Origin: Kitasatospora kifunensis
GTDB taxonomy: Bacteria; Actinomycetota; Actinomycetes; Streptomycetales; Streptomycetaceae
Length of the DNA stretch: 64,000 nt
Reading direction: 5' to 3'
Assembly: GCF_014203855.1 (NCBI RefSeq)
Contig: NZ_JACHJV010000001.1
Span: 3,162,001 to 3,226,000, forward strand
Shown: positions 33,274 through 41,873 of the stretch, in pieces
Layout: every line of letters starts with the position of its first letter
Numbering within the stretch: position 1 is the stretch's first letter
Position numbers and translations under genes: made by a program
The notes under the pieces: generated by a model
What the model was told of the DNA's origin: nothing
What the model saw: the letters and a program-made list of their open reading frames with translations, nothing else
Databases searched by the model: none

Positions 33274-34293
33274 GTGGTCATTGAGGAGGGGGCGGCCCGT
33301 GGCCGTCGTCGGCGCCGCAGGCCACTGCGCTGGGTGCTGACCTCGCTGCTGCTGATCGGTGCGGTGGTCGCCGGACTGGTGCTGTGGAACCGCAACCACC
33401 TGGGCGAGAGCGCCGAGGAGTGCGCGGTCACCCAGCCCGGCGGCAAGCCGGTCACGATGGACCTGGACCAGGGCTCCAACGCGGCCACCATCGCGGCGGT
33501 GACCATCGCCCGCGGGCTGCCCGAGCGTGCCCTGACCATCGCGCTGGCCACCGGGATGCAGGAGTCCAAGCTGCACAACCTGGCCGGCGGCGACCGTGAC
33601 TCGGTGGGCCTGTTCCAGCAGCGCCCCTCCCAGGGCTGGGGCACCGAGCAGCAGATCATGGACCCGGTGTACGCCACCAACAAGTTCCTGGACGCGCTGG
33701 TGAAGGTGCCCGGCTACGCCCGGCTGCCGCTCACCGAGGCCGCGCAGGACGTGCAGAAGAGCGGCTACCCCGGCGCGTACGCCAAGCACGAGACGAACGC
33801 CACGCTGCTCGCCGAGGCGCTGACCGGCCGCACCCAGGCCACCTTCAGCTGCACGGTGCACTCCTTCGCCCAGCCGGACCCGGTCGACGCCGACGCGGCC
33901 TCGCCGAACGGCACGGCGAGCCCGGCGGCCGCCCCGAGCGGGGCGCAGCTGGTGACCATCCAGGTGCAGCGCGAGTTCGGCAAGGCCGTGACGGCGGGCC
34001 CGGCGAGCGGGAGCCCGGCCACCAGCGGGGCCGCGGCACAGCAGGCGCTCGCACTCACCCCCGATCCCGCCACCAGCTCCGACAGCGGCCCAAACGCGCC
34101 GCTGCAGAGCGGCTGGGCGGTGGCGCAGTGGGCGGTGGCGCACGCCCAGGAGCTGGGCATCGGCACCGTGGCCTACAACGGCAAGGTGTGGCGGGTCGAC
34201 CACTCCTCCGACGGCTGGCAGGCGCTGGCGAGCGCGACGTCGACCAGCCAGGTGCTGGTGACCCTGGGGATGCCGTCCACCGCCAAGCACTGA
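33274..34293 (+). CDS. Membrane-anchored lysozyme-like protein
   Basis: A 339-residue protein with a very basic N-terminus ([12 protein letters not shown]), one membrane anchor (about 19-40) and an extracytoplasmic region. Residues 70-150 look like a transglycosylase/lysozyme fold: [15 protein letters not shown] offers a candidate catalytic glutamate, followed by [15 protein letters not shown] and [10 protein letters not shown]. The C-terminal 130 residues are Ala/Pro/Ser-rich. Homologues are sometimes mis-annotated as heavy-metal transporters; nothing here suggests transport. GTG 33274 has GAGAGGGG upstream. It is divergent from dapE. Confidence 0.75.
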   Translation: MVIEEGAARGRRRRRRPLRWVLTSLLLIGAVVAGLVLWNRNHLGESAEECAVTQPGGKPVTMDLDQGSNAATIAAVTIARGLPERALTIALATGMQESKLHNLAGGDRDSVGLFQQRPSQGWGTEQQIMDPVYATNKFLDALVKVPGYARLPLTEAAQDVQKSGYPGAYAKHETNATLLAEALTGRTQATFSCTVHSFAQPDPVDADAASPNGTASPAAAPSGAQLVTIQVQREFGKAVTAGPASGSPATSGAAAQQALALTPDPATSSDSGPNAPLQSGWAVAQWAVAHAQELGIGTVAYNGKVWRVDHSSDGWQALASATSTSQVLVTLGMPSTAKH

Positions 34294-34643
34294 CCGGGCG
34301 TCATCCCGTCAGCACAGGTTGACGAACACCGGCCCTGGCACCCCTCCGACGAGTGAACATCAGGACGCCGACTGGACGCGCCGATCCGGCGCACGGCGGG
34401 TCATCGCCGCTCCACGGCCTCCGAAGAGGCGGTCGGCGGGCCGCGTTCCAGCCTTGGCGGGCAAGGGAAGTGACGTTCCTTCGAGCAGTCGATCGGCGGC
34501 CGATACGTCCCTGATGCCAGAAAAAAGATCATGCGATCTTTAGGGACTCTTTACCTTCGGCCACCGAAACCTTCTCGCCCCTCAGGCGGTAATCACGACG
34601 TCCGCCCGGCGGACCTGTCATGCCGTCACTTCTTAGGAGCACC
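34294..34643. promoter_or_regulatory. 350-bp intergenic region before a secreted-protein gene
   Basis: No convincing gene. A weak hairpin (34292-34312) may end the upstream transcript. The 3' half is AT-rich and contains the perfect inverted repeat AAAGATC-ATGC-GATCTTT (34524-34541), about 100 bases upstream of the next start, followed by AGGGACTCTTTACC. It could be a repressor operator or part of a structured leader. A 74-codon TTG frame at 34319 has no coding character. Confidence 0.5.
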
Positions 34644-35588
34644 ATGTCCCTCCCCCTCTCACGTCGGATCGCCCAGGCCGCACTCCTGGTCGCGGCCGGC
34701 GCGACCCCGCTGATCGCCGCCGGGTCGGCGTCGGCCGCCCAGCTGGTCCCGCAGGGCACCGACCTCGGCTCCGGGTTCAGCAAGCTGGACGGCGTCACCA
34801 AGACCTCGACCCTGCAGGGGGAGACCCACCAGGCCGGACAGGCGCTGGGCACCACCGCCGCGGTCCTGGGCAGGACGGCCGTGCCGGCCGCCGCCGACGC
34901 CGCCGGGATGATGGCGAGCACCGCCGTGCCCAAGACCGACAAGATGGTGGAGCAGCTCAAGCACCAGGACGGCTCGACCACGGCCGTCACCGGCCTGCTG
35001 ACCGAGGCGGCGGACCGGCTGACCCCCCTGGTCGCCGGCTCGCTGCCGGGCGGCGCGGCGACCCGCTCGATGCCCGCGATGCCCTCCTCGCCGCTGTCCG
35101 GCACGGGCGCGCTGGCAGCCCCCGGCTCGCTGCCGGCCCCGCCGACGGTCAGCGGGGTGGACAAGGTGGTGAACGCCGACACCGTGAGCAACCCGGTCGG
35201 CGCCACCAAGCACCTGGCGGGCCAGATCCCGGCCACCAGCAGCCTGGCCGCCGCGATGCCGAGCCAGGAGCGGCTGACCGGCGCGCTGCCCAGCTCCGAG
35301 GGGCTGGCGACCGTGCTGCCCGACACCGACCACGCGCTCGGCTCGGTGCCCGCCGCCGCCCACCTCGGGCAGCACGGCCTGACCAGCCCCGAGCACCTGA
35401 CCGACAAGCCGGACGTGACCAACCTGGTGCACCCGACCGAGGCCACCGACGCGCTGCACCTGGCCCAGCTGAACGGTCAGGCCACCGAGAGCGCCCACCG
35501 GCTGAGCTCGCTCCCCGACCTGGGCAATGTGCCGAACCTGCTCGGCGGCCTGACCGGCGCGCTGCAGCACACGCCGTCGGTGAGCTGA
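34644..35588 (+). CDS. Secreted alanine/leucine-rich protein of unknown function
   Basis: A 314-residue exported protein. A Sec signal peptide (basic SRRIAQ, hydrophobic AALLVAAGATPLIAAG, cleavage after ASA near residue 31) is followed by a low-complexity Ala/Leu/Pro/Thr-rich chain without cysteines. It has loosely repeated LP-containing segments (SLPGGAATRSMP, ALPSSEGLATVLPDTDHALG). No enzymatic motif or cell-wall anchor is visible. ATG 34644 has TTAGGAG at 6 bases. It is ended by a strong terminator. It may be a cell-surface or spore-coat-associated protein, but this is only inferred from export and composition. Confidence 0.75.
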   Translation: MSLPLSRRIAQAALLVAAGATPLIAAGSASAAQLVPQGTDLGSGFSKLDGVTKTSTLQGETHQAGQALGTTAAVLGRTAVPAAADAAGMMASTAVPKTDKMVEQLKHQDGSTTAVTGLLTEAADRLTPLVAGSLPGGAATRSMPAMPSSPLSGTGALAAPGSLPAPPTVSGVDKVVNADTVSNPVGATKHLAGQIPATSSLAAAMPSQERLTGALPSSEGLATVLPDTDHALGSVPAAAHLGQHGLTSPEHLTDKPDVTNLVHPTEATDALHLAQLNGQATESAHRLSSLPDLGNVPNLLGGLTGALQHTPSVS

Positions 35589-35601
35589 CCAACCCGAGCG
35601 A

Positions 35602-35645
35602 AACGGGCGGCGGGGACGGTGTGAAAACCGTCCCCGCCGCCCGTT
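35602..35645. terminator. Bidirectional terminator
   Basis: A perfect 19-bp stem, AACGGGCGGCGGGGACGGT and complement, around GTGAAA, between the convergent secreted-protein and dapC genes. Confidence 0.92.
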
Positions 35646-35663
35646 CGTCAGGTCAGCGCGCCG

Positions 35664-36806
35664 TCAGCCGTTCAAACGCCGCACCGCGGCCTCGACCCGC
35701 TCGTCGGTCGCGGTGAACGCGACCCGCACGAACCGGTCCCCCGCGGGCCCGTAGAAGTCGCCGGGCGCCACCAGGATGCCCAGCTCGGCCAGCGCCGCCA
35801 CGGTGTCCCAGCACGGCTCGTCCCGGGTCGCCCACAGGTACAGGCTGGCCTCGGAGTGCTCGATCCTGAAGCCGTGACCCGTCAGCGCCTCACGCAGCGC
35901 CGAGCGCCGCGCGGCGTAGCGGGCGCGCTGCTCGACCACGTGCGCGTCGTCGCCGAGCGCCGCGATGGTGGCCGCCTGCACCGGTGCCGGCACGATCATG
36001 CCGCCGTGCTTGCGGATCTCCAGCAGCTCGCGCACCACCACCGGGTCGCCCGCCACGAAGGAGGCGCGGTAGCCGGCCAGGTTGGAACGCTTGGAGAGCG
36101 AGTGGACGGCCAGCAGGCCCTCGTGCGAGCCGCCGCAGACGTCGGCCCGCAGCACCGAGACCGGCTCGGCCTCCCAGCCCAGCTCCAGGTAGCACTCGTC
36201 GCTGACCAGCAGCGCGCCGTGCGTCCTGGCCCAGGTCACCGCGCGCCGCAGCTGATCGGCCGTCAGCACCCGCCCGGTGGGGTTGGACGGCGAGTTGAGC
36301 CAGATCAGCCGCACGCGCGCGGGGTCCAGCTCCTCGACGTCCTCGTACTCGACCGGCGTCGCCCCGCAGAGCCGGGCGCCGACCTCGTAGGTGGGGTAGG
36401 CCAGTCGCGGATAGGCCACCTGGTCACCCGGGCCGAGCCCGAGCTGTCCGGGCAGCCAGGCCACCAGTTCCTTGGAACCGATGGTCGGCAGCACGGCGTC
36501 CGGGCCGATCTCGGCGCCCACCCGGCGGCGCAGCCACCCGGCGATCGCCTCCCGAAGCTCCGGCTTGCCCCACACGGTCGGGTAGCCGGGCGTGTCGGTG
36601 CTGGCCGCCAGCGCCTTCTGGATCAGCTCGGGGACCGAGTCCACCGGGGTGCCGACCGAGAAGTCGCACAGCCCGTCCGGGTGGGCCAGCGCCCTGGCCT
36701 TGTACGGCTCGAGCTTGTCCCAGGGGAAGACGGGCAGAAGGTCGGATACGCGGCGCGCCGCCCCCGGGTGACCCGGGAACGGCGCGCGCGGTTCGTTCGT
36801 GCTCAC
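35664..36806 (-). CDS. dapC: Succinyldiaminopimelate transaminase
   Basis: A 380-residue class I/II PLP aminotransferase making N-succinyl-LL-diaminopimelate. PLP contacts are seen in NSPSNPTGRV, VSDECYLELGW and SLSKRSNLAGYR, where the lysine forms the Schiff base (about residue 235). The substrate-anchoring arginine is near FVRVAFT. GTG 36806 starts five bases after the ferredoxin stop; the fdxA-dapC operon is a conserved actinobacterial arrangement. Confidence 0.95.
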   Translation of the reverse strand: MSTNEPRAPFPGHPGAARRVSDLLPVFPWDKLEPYKARALAHPDGLCDFSVGTPVDSVPELIQKALAASTDTPGYPTVWGKPELREAIAGWLRRRVGAEIGPDAVLPTIGSKELVAWLPGQLGLGPGDQVAYPRLAYPTYEVGARLCGATPVEYEDVEELDPARVRLIWLNSPSNPTGRVLTADQLRRAVTWARTHGALLVSDECYLELGWEAEPVSVLRADVCGGSHEGLLAVHSLSKRSNLAGYRASFVAGDPVVVRELLEIRKHGGMIVPAPVQAATIAALGDDAHVVEQRARYAARRSALREALTGHGFRIEHSEASLYLWATRDEPCWDTVAALAELGILVAPGDFYGPAGDRFVRVAFTATDERVEAAVRRLNG

Positions 36807-36810
36807 AGGC

Positions 36811-37140
36811 TCAGTGCTCGCCCTGGTTCTGCGGCGGCAGGGCCGCGATGAACGGGTGGTCCCGCTCGATCAGGCCGAGCTTGGAGGCACCACCGGGCGA
36901 ACCGAGGTCGTCGAAGAACTCGACGTTCGCCTTGTAGTAGTCCTTCCACTCCTCCGGAGTGTCGTCCTCGTAGAAGATCGCCTCGACCGGGCAGACCGGT
37001 TCGCATGCACCACAGTCGACGCACTCATCCGGGTGGATGTAAAGGGAGCGCTCGCCCTCATAGATGCAGTCAACCGGGCATTCTTCGATGCACGCCTTGT
37101 CCTTGACGTCGACACAAGGCTGCGCGATGACGTAGGTCAC
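36811..37140 (-). CDS. fdxA: Seven-iron ferredoxin
   Basis: A 109-residue bacterial-type ferredoxin carrying one [3Fe-4S] and one [4Fe-4S] cluster. The first site is CVDVKDKACIEECPVDC, where the spacing replaces one ligand of a classical 4Fe site, and the second is CVDCGACEPVCP. A roughly 50-residue C-terminal tail is typical of the FdxA family. It is the electron donor for oxidoreductases such as P450s. GTG 37140 starts the operon with dapC. It diverges from the GNAT gene. Confidence 0.96.
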   Translation of the reverse strand: MTYVIAQPCVDVKDKACIEECPVDCIYEGERSLYIHPDECVDCGACEPVCPVEAIFYEDDTPEEWKDYYKANVEFFDDLGSPGGASKLGLIERDHPFIAALPPQNQGEH

Positions 37141-37266
37141 GCTGTCGTTCCTCCTCGGTTGGGCCGGTGCCCAAACTATCTGCTTGCGTGCGCGGGTGAG
37201 CGCGGCGTCGTCGATGCCCGCACCTAGTATCGCGGGTCAGAGACTACAAATGCACCGGAGGTTAGC

Positions 37267-38307
37267 TTGAATAGCACCCGTATTCCGGTCGGTGCCCGCC
37301 CCGAGGTCCGGATAGACCGCTCTGACGTGGGACGACGGGTGTCCGTACGGCAACTTGAGGATGCCCCGGGATCGGCCCCCGAGCGCCCCTCGTTCCGCGA
37401 TGCGATCGGCGTGCTCACATCGTGGGACGATCTTGAGCTCACGGTGGTCACCCGCGACCGTCGTGAGGTGCGCATCCCGCTCGATCGACTGGTTGCGGGC
37501 AAGGTGGTCCCGCTCTTCCCGGCCAGGAACGCGCCGCTGCCCGACACCGACCCCGTCGAGCTGCAGCGGATCGCCGCGCGCGGCTGGCCCGCCGCGGAAC
37601 AGCAGCCGCTCGGCGACTGGCAACTGCGCGCCTCGGGCGGGTTCACCCGCCGGGCCAACTCGGTGCAGACGCTCGGTGACCCCGGGCTGCCGCTGCCGCA
37701 GGCACTGGACCGGGTCCGGCAGTGGTACGCCGAGCGCGGGCTGCCCGCCTGGTTCGAGCTCACCACCCCGGGTTCGCCCCCCGACCTGACCGCGGAGCTG
37801 GACCGGCTGGGCGCGCGCTTCGCGCCGACCCTGGTGCGCACCGCGCCGCTGGCCCCGCTGGTCAGGGCCGGCCGCGGCGCCGGCAGCGATCAGGTCCGGC
37901 TCTCGCGCACCGCCGGAGCACCGTGGCTGTCGGCCTACCGCCGGGTCGGGCCCGGCGCGGCGCAGCCCACCGACCACGCGGCCGCCCGCCAGGTGCTGCA
38001 CGGCGGCCCCTCGGTCTGGTTCGCCACCGTGCCCGACCCCCGGGGCGGGGTCCCGCTGGCGATCGGACGGTGCGTCATCGACGGCCCGTGGGCGGGCTTC
38101 GCGGCCATCGAGGTGCGTCCGGACGCCCGGCGCCAGGGCCTGGCGACGGCGCTGAGCGCGGCGCTCGCGGCACGCGCCGCCGAGGAGGGTGCGAAGGGCG
38201 CCTACCTACAGGTGGAGGCCGACAACAGCGGTGCGCTCACGCTCTATGACCAACTGGGCTTCACGACCAGTCACACTTACCACTACGCCTGTCTTCCCCA
38301 GACGTAG
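37267..38307 (+). CDS. GNAT-family N-acetyltransferase
   Basis: A 346-residue protein. The N-terminal 80 residues (RRVSVRQLEDAPG, LELTVVTRDRREVRIPLDRL) form a separate SH3-like segment. The C-terminal GNAT domain contains the acetyl-CoA loop VRPDARRQGLATAL (about residue 280) and the terminal ALTLYDQLGFTTSHTYHY. TTG 37267 has GGAGG at five bases. A TAGTAT hexamer at 37226-37231 could be its -10. It lies next to fdxA-dapC as in other Streptomyces; its substrate is unknown. Confidence 0.88.
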   Translation: MNSTRIPVGARPEVRIDRSDVGRRVSVRQLEDAPGSAPERPSFRDAIGVLTSWDDLELTVVTRDRREVRIPLDRLVAGKVVPLFPARNAPLPDTDPVELQRIAARGWPAAEQQPLGDWQLRASGGFTRRANSVQTLGDPGLPLPQALDRVRQWYAERGLPAWFELTTPGSPPDLTAELDRLGARFAPTLVRTAPLAPLVRAGRGAGSDQVRLSRTAGAPWLSAYRRVGPGAAQPTDHAAARQVLHGGPSVWFATVPDPRGGVPLAIGRCVIDGPWAGFAAIEVRPDARRQGLATALSAALAARAAEEGAKGAYLQVEADNSGALTLYDQLGFTTSHTYHYACLPQT

Positions 38308-38455
38308 TCGTCCACGTAGGTTCCCGCCATGGGATTTCCCGTCCCCGGGCTCCCGCAACAGCAGACTCCCGCAGCAGACCCAGCCGCAGCAGCCAGGCGG
38401 CCTGACCCCCGCCCGTCAGCCGAAAGCCGTCACGCACGAAAGCCACCGCAGCCCC

Positions 38456-39340
38456 GTGACCGAGCAGAGCAGAGCCCGCTTCCGCGCCGAGGCCAGGTCC
38501 GAGCAGCCCGATCCGGTGCTGCTCTGCCTGCTGGTGGCCGCCGAGCACACCCTGGCCGACCCCGGATACACCGAGGACGGCCGACTGGAACCGCCGCCGA
38601 CCCTGGAGGCGCTGCTGGCCGCCTGCCAGGCCGCCCTGGACCGGCACGCGGCCGCGGTGCGGCGCGCGGTGGCCGAGCGGTGCCCCGCCACCCCGGAGGA
38701 GACCGCGGCGCTGCTCGCGGCGGTGCTGGGCGGCCGAGAACGGTTCCACGGACGGCAGTCGGACTACCGGCGCCTGGAGTCCTCACTGCTGCCCGAGGTG
38801 CTGCGGCGCCGGCGGGGCCTGCCGATCCTGCTCAGCCTGGTCTGGTCGGCGGTGGCCGCGCGGGCCGGGCTGACGGTGCACGGGATCGCGCTGCCGGGGC
38901 ACTTCATCGTCGCGGTGGGCGGCCCCGCGCCGGGCGAGGAGTACGTGCTGGCGGACCCGTTCCACGGCGGTCGGCTGCTCAGCTCGCAGGACGCCGCCAC
39001 CATCGTGCTCGCCGCCGGCCACCGCTTCACCCCCGACCTGCTGACGCCCGCCCAGCCGCTGGACCTCACGTTGCGGGTGCTCGGCAACATCCGCAGCTGG
39101 GCCGCCGACCGGCCCGAGCAGGCCAGGGTCCAGCTGTGGGCCACCGAGCTCTCCCTGCTGCTCCCCCGACACCCGGCCCAGCTGCGCCTGGAGCGGGCCG
39201 AACTGCTGGTGCGCACCGGCGACTTCCTGGGCGGCGCGGCCGAGATGGAGGACTTCGCGCAGATCCTGGACACCTTCGACCCGGAGTCCGCCGCCAAGGT
39301 CCGCCAGGACGCCCGGGCAGCCCGGCACCGCCTCAACTAG
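38456..39340 (+). CDS. SirB1/transglutaminase-like family protein
   Basis: A 294-residue protein with the SirB1-type transglutaminase-like fold: YRRLESSLLPEVLRRRRGLP, ILLSLVWSAVAARAGL and GIALPGHFIVAVG, with a TPR-like C-terminal helix region (LELLVRTGDFLGGAAEMEDF-type). The thiol of true transglutaminases is replaced by serine in LSLVW, so it is probably not an active protease. GTG 38456 (VTEQSRARFRAEAR) is chosen because the upstream frame is proline/glutamine-rich noise; the ribosome-binding site is weak. The function is unknown. Confidence 0.82.
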   Translation: MTEQSRARFRAEARSEQPDPVLLCLLVAAEHTLADPGYTEDGRLEPPPTLEALLAACQAALDRHAAAVRRAVAERCPATPEETAALLAAVLGGRERFHGRQSDYRRLESSLLPEVLRRRRGLPILLSLVWSAVAARAGLTVHGIALPGHFIVAVGGPAPGEEYVLADPFHGGRLLSSQDAATIVLAAGHRFTPDLLTPAQPLDLTLRVLGNIRSWAADRPEQARVQLWATELSLLLPRHPAQLRLERAELLVRTGDFLGGAAEMEDFAQILDTFDPESAAKVRQDARAARHRLN

Positions 39341-39354
39341 GCCCTCGACCAGGC

Positions 39355-39402
39355 TCCCCGGCCAGACCCCCGATCAGGTCCCCGGCCAGGCCCCCGATCA
39401 GG
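39355..39402. repeat. 24-bp tandem duplication
   Basis: TCCCCGGCCAGACCCCCGAT and four more bases are repeated once in tandem (23 of 24 identical) in the 77-bp gap between the convergent SirB1-type and response-regulator genes. No terminator-like stem is evident there. Confidence 0.75.
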
Positions 39403-39417
39403 CCAAGGAGAACGGCG

Positions 39418-40059
39418 TCACATCCAGCCCTTCTCCTTGGCGACCCGGATCGCCTCGGCCCGGTTGCGGGCGCCGGTCTTCTGGATCGCCATCGACAGGT
39501 AGTTGCGCACGGTGCCCTCCGACAGGTGCAGGCGGCTGGCGATCTCGGCGTTGACCGCACCGTCCGAGGCCACCGCCAGCACGTCCAACTCGCGCCCGGT
39601 CAGCGGGTTCGCGCCCTCGGCCAGCGCGGCCGCCGCCAGCGTCGGGTCGATCACCCGCTCGCCGCGCAGCACCCGCCGCACCGCCTCGGCGAGCTCGGCC
39701 GCCGGGGCGTCCTTGACCAGGAAGGCATCGGCCCCCAGCTCCATCGCCCGGCGCAGGTAGCCGGGGCGCCCGAAGGTGGTGGCGATCACCACCTTGGTAC
39801 CCGGGCAGCGCCGCTTCACCTCGGCGGCCGCCTCGATGCCGGTCATCCCGGGCATTTCGATGTCCAACACCGCCACCTGGACGTCGTGCGCGAGCACGGC
39901 GTCAACCACCTCGTCCCCCCGCGACACCTGCGCGACGACCTGAATATCCCCCTCCAGGCCGAGCAGTGCGGCCAACGCCTCGCGCACCATTCCCTGGTCC
40001 TCGGCGAGCAGGACCCTTATCGCTTGCCCGGGCACCCCGGCCCCGGTCTCGTCTCTCAT
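39418..40059 (-). CDS. NarL/DesR-type response regulator
   Basis: A 213-residue two-component regulator. The receiver domain has the acidic pair AEDQ (20-22), the phosphorylated aspartate in VLDIEMPG (D66), the switch threonine in IATTFG and the lysine in LVKDAPAAEL. The C-terminal LuxR-type helix-turn-helix is LTGRELDVLAVASDGAVNAE followed by LHLSEGTVRNYL. The likely partner is the DesK-type kinase encoded 490 bp upstream on the same strand. A rightward secreted-peptide gene lies between the two, which is unusual. Confidence 0.93.
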   Translation of the reverse strand: MRDETGAGVPGQAIRVLLAEDQGMVREALAALLGLEGDIQVVAQVSRGDEVVDAVLAHDVQVAVLDIEMPGMTGIEAAAEVKRRCPGTKVVIATTFGRPGYLRRAMELGADAFLVKDAPAAELAEAVRRVLRGERVIDPTLAAAALAEGANPLTGRELDVLAVASDGAVNAEIASRLHLSEGTVRNYLSMAIQKTGARNRAEAIRVAKEKGWM

Positions 40060-40227
40060 ACGGCCAGCGTAGGCAATGGTCAACCGGGGCCTTCCACCAG
40101 GAGTGCGGCACACTGCGCCCATCAGGGTGAAAGCGTGCGTATGCGACTAACTGACCCGACATCAGATAGTGCATTCTCTTGGACATAACGGGCCATAATC
40201 ATCGGTCCGCCGGAGAAGGGAATACTT

Positions 40228-40437
40228 ATGCGAATTCGCACCGCCCTGATCGGCTTTGCCCTCGCGACCCTCGCGGTCGCCGGTACCGCGACCGGTGCCA
40301 GCGCCCACAGCATCGTCGGCTACGGCGCGAAGTACCACAACAACACCGGCTCCGCCATGGCCGGCCGCGGCCAGGCCGGCGCCACCTGGAGCAACGAGGG
40401 CGGCTCCGAGGGCGGCTTCAGCGCCTCGTCCGACTGA
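40228..40437 (+). CDS. Small secreted peptide gene nested between response regulator and kinase genes
   Basis: A 69-residue precursor with a clear signal peptide (MRIRTALIGFALATLAVAGT, cleavage after ASA at residue 26). The mature product would be about 43 residues, rich in Gly, Ser, Asn and Ala, with no cysteine (HSIVGYGAKYHNNTGSAMAG, then acidic GGSEGGFSASSD). ATG 40228 has GAGAAGGGA upstream. Upstream DNA is AT-rich with a CATAAT hexamer (40194-40199) as possible -10. I do not recognise the family. Its place and opposite orientation inside a kinase/regulator/ABC-exporter module make it a candidate signal, target or substrate of that module, but this is inferred from position only. Confidence 0.75.
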   Translation: MRIRTALIGFALATLAVAGTATGASAHSIVGYGAKYHNNTGSAMAGRGQAGATWSNEGGSEGGFSASSD

Positions 40438-40550
40438 TCCGCCCGCGAGCCCCGCTCGCGGCTCCGATCGTGCGGCCGGGCCGGTCAGACGCACCTGTGC
40501 GTGACCGTCCCGGCCGTTTGCCGTGGCAGCGCCGTTGCGCCGCAGGGGGC

Positions 40551-41873
40551 CTATCCCACCCGGACGCCCAGCGGGACCAGGGCCCGGATCCTGAAGCCCT
40601 TGCCGTGCTGGCCGGGTGAGGTCTCCAGTCGGCCACCGACCAGCGCGAGGCGCTCGTCGAGGCCGGACAGTCCGTTGCCGGGGCCCGACTTGCCCGGCCC
40701 CGCGCCGTTGTCGGTGATCTCCAGGACGGCGTAGCGCCCGCCCTCGCCGTCCCAGGTCTCGTCCATGCCGACCGTGCAGAGGGTGGCGCCGTCGGCGTGC
40801 CGGACGATGTTGGTGACCGCCTCGCGCAGCGCCCAGGCGAGGGTCTCGGCCTCCGCCGCGCCGAGCCCCGGACGGTCCTCGGCCAGCGCGGCGGGCGCCT
40901 CCAGGGTCACCCCGGCGGTGGCCAGCGCCCGGCGGGCGGCGGAGAGTTCGACCGGCAGGGTCGGCTTGCGGTATCCCGTGATGGCCGCTCGCACGTCGGT
41001 CAGCGACTCCCGCGCCACCTGCTCGATGTCGGCCACCTGGGCCCGGGCCGCGTCCTGCTGACCGGCCGTCATGAACCGCCCGGCCAACTCGCTCTTCAAA
41101 GCGATCAGCGAGAGCGAGTGACCGAGCAGGTCGTGCATGTCCCGGGCCAGCCGCAGCCGCTCCTCGGCCACCGCCAGGTGCGCCACCGTCTCGCGGGCAT
41201 CGCGCAGTTCGCGCATCACGCCGACCAGCCGCTGCAGGCCGGTCATCGCGGCACCGCTGAGGAAGGACGGCAGGGCCAGTACGCCGATGGTGCTCAGGTC
41301 CTGCGACTGCGACACGGCGACCGCAGCCATCACGGCGGTGGTCGTGGCGACCCCGGCGAGCGCGAACCGCGGCACCAGCACCGCGCCGACCGCGACCGAC
41401 AGGTAGTTGAACAGCACCAGCCAGTTGGCCCCGAGGCCCAGGCTGCTGCCCAGCGCGATCGCCGCCATCACGGCGACCAGCGGGTAGCTGCCGCGCCACC
41501 GGACGCCGCGCATCGAGCGGAAGATCACCAGGATGAGGTAGCAGGCCAGGAAGCCGACCAGGCCGGCGCAGCCGAGCAGGGTGACGGTCGGCCCGTGACG
41601 GCCACTGGCCAGGTCCTTGACCGGGTAGACCAGGTAGAACGTCCACAGCAGCATCCAGCAGAGCTTGACCAGCAGCTGGCGCCGGTTGTCCACGGCCCCG
41701 CCCGGCACGTTCCCCTTGAACTGCGACTCGCTCGCGGCGGCGGCCAACGCGCGCTCGGCAGCCGATGAGGACGGGGACGAGGAGGAGGACGAAGAGGCCG
41801 AATGCCCCTGGTCCGCCGCGGTGAACTCGTCCGGGCGGTGGTCCAGTGGCACTGTCGACATGGCGGCCATCAT
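40551..41873 (-). CDS. DesK-type sensor histidine kinase
   Basis: A 440-residue membrane kinase. After a Ser-rich N-terminal tail it has five to six membrane helices (about 65-215), the HisKA_3 phosphoacceptor box RLARDMHDLLGHSLSL (His near residue 246) and a HATPase domain with EITDNGAGPGK and GNGLSGLDERL. There is no extracellular sensor domain, so it probably senses within the membrane. ATG 41873 overlaps the stop of the ABC permease gene (ATGA), coupling it to the exporter. Similar kinase/ABC modules respond to membrane-active peptides or lipid state. Confidence 0.93.
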   Translation of the reverse strand: MMAAMSTVPLDHRPDEFTAADQGHSASSSSSSSPSSSAAERALAAAASESQFKGNVPGGAVDNRRQLLVKLCWMLLWTFYLVYPVKDLASGRHGPTVTLLGCAGLVGFLACYLILVIFRSMRGVRWRGSYPLVAVMAAIALGSSLGLGANWLVLFNYLSVAVGAVLVPRFALAGVATTTAVMAAVAVSQSQDLSTIGVLALPSFLSGAAMTGLQRLVGVMRELRDARETVAHLAVAEERLRLARDMHDLLGHSLSLIALKSELAGRFMTAGQQDAARAQVADIEQVARESLTDVRAAITGYRKPTLPVELSAARRALATAGVTLEAPAALAEDRPGLGAAEAETLAWALREAVTNIVRHADGATLCTVGMDETWDGEGGRYAVLEITDNGAGPGKSGPGNGLSGLDERLALVGGRLETSPGQHGKGFRIRALVPLGVRVG

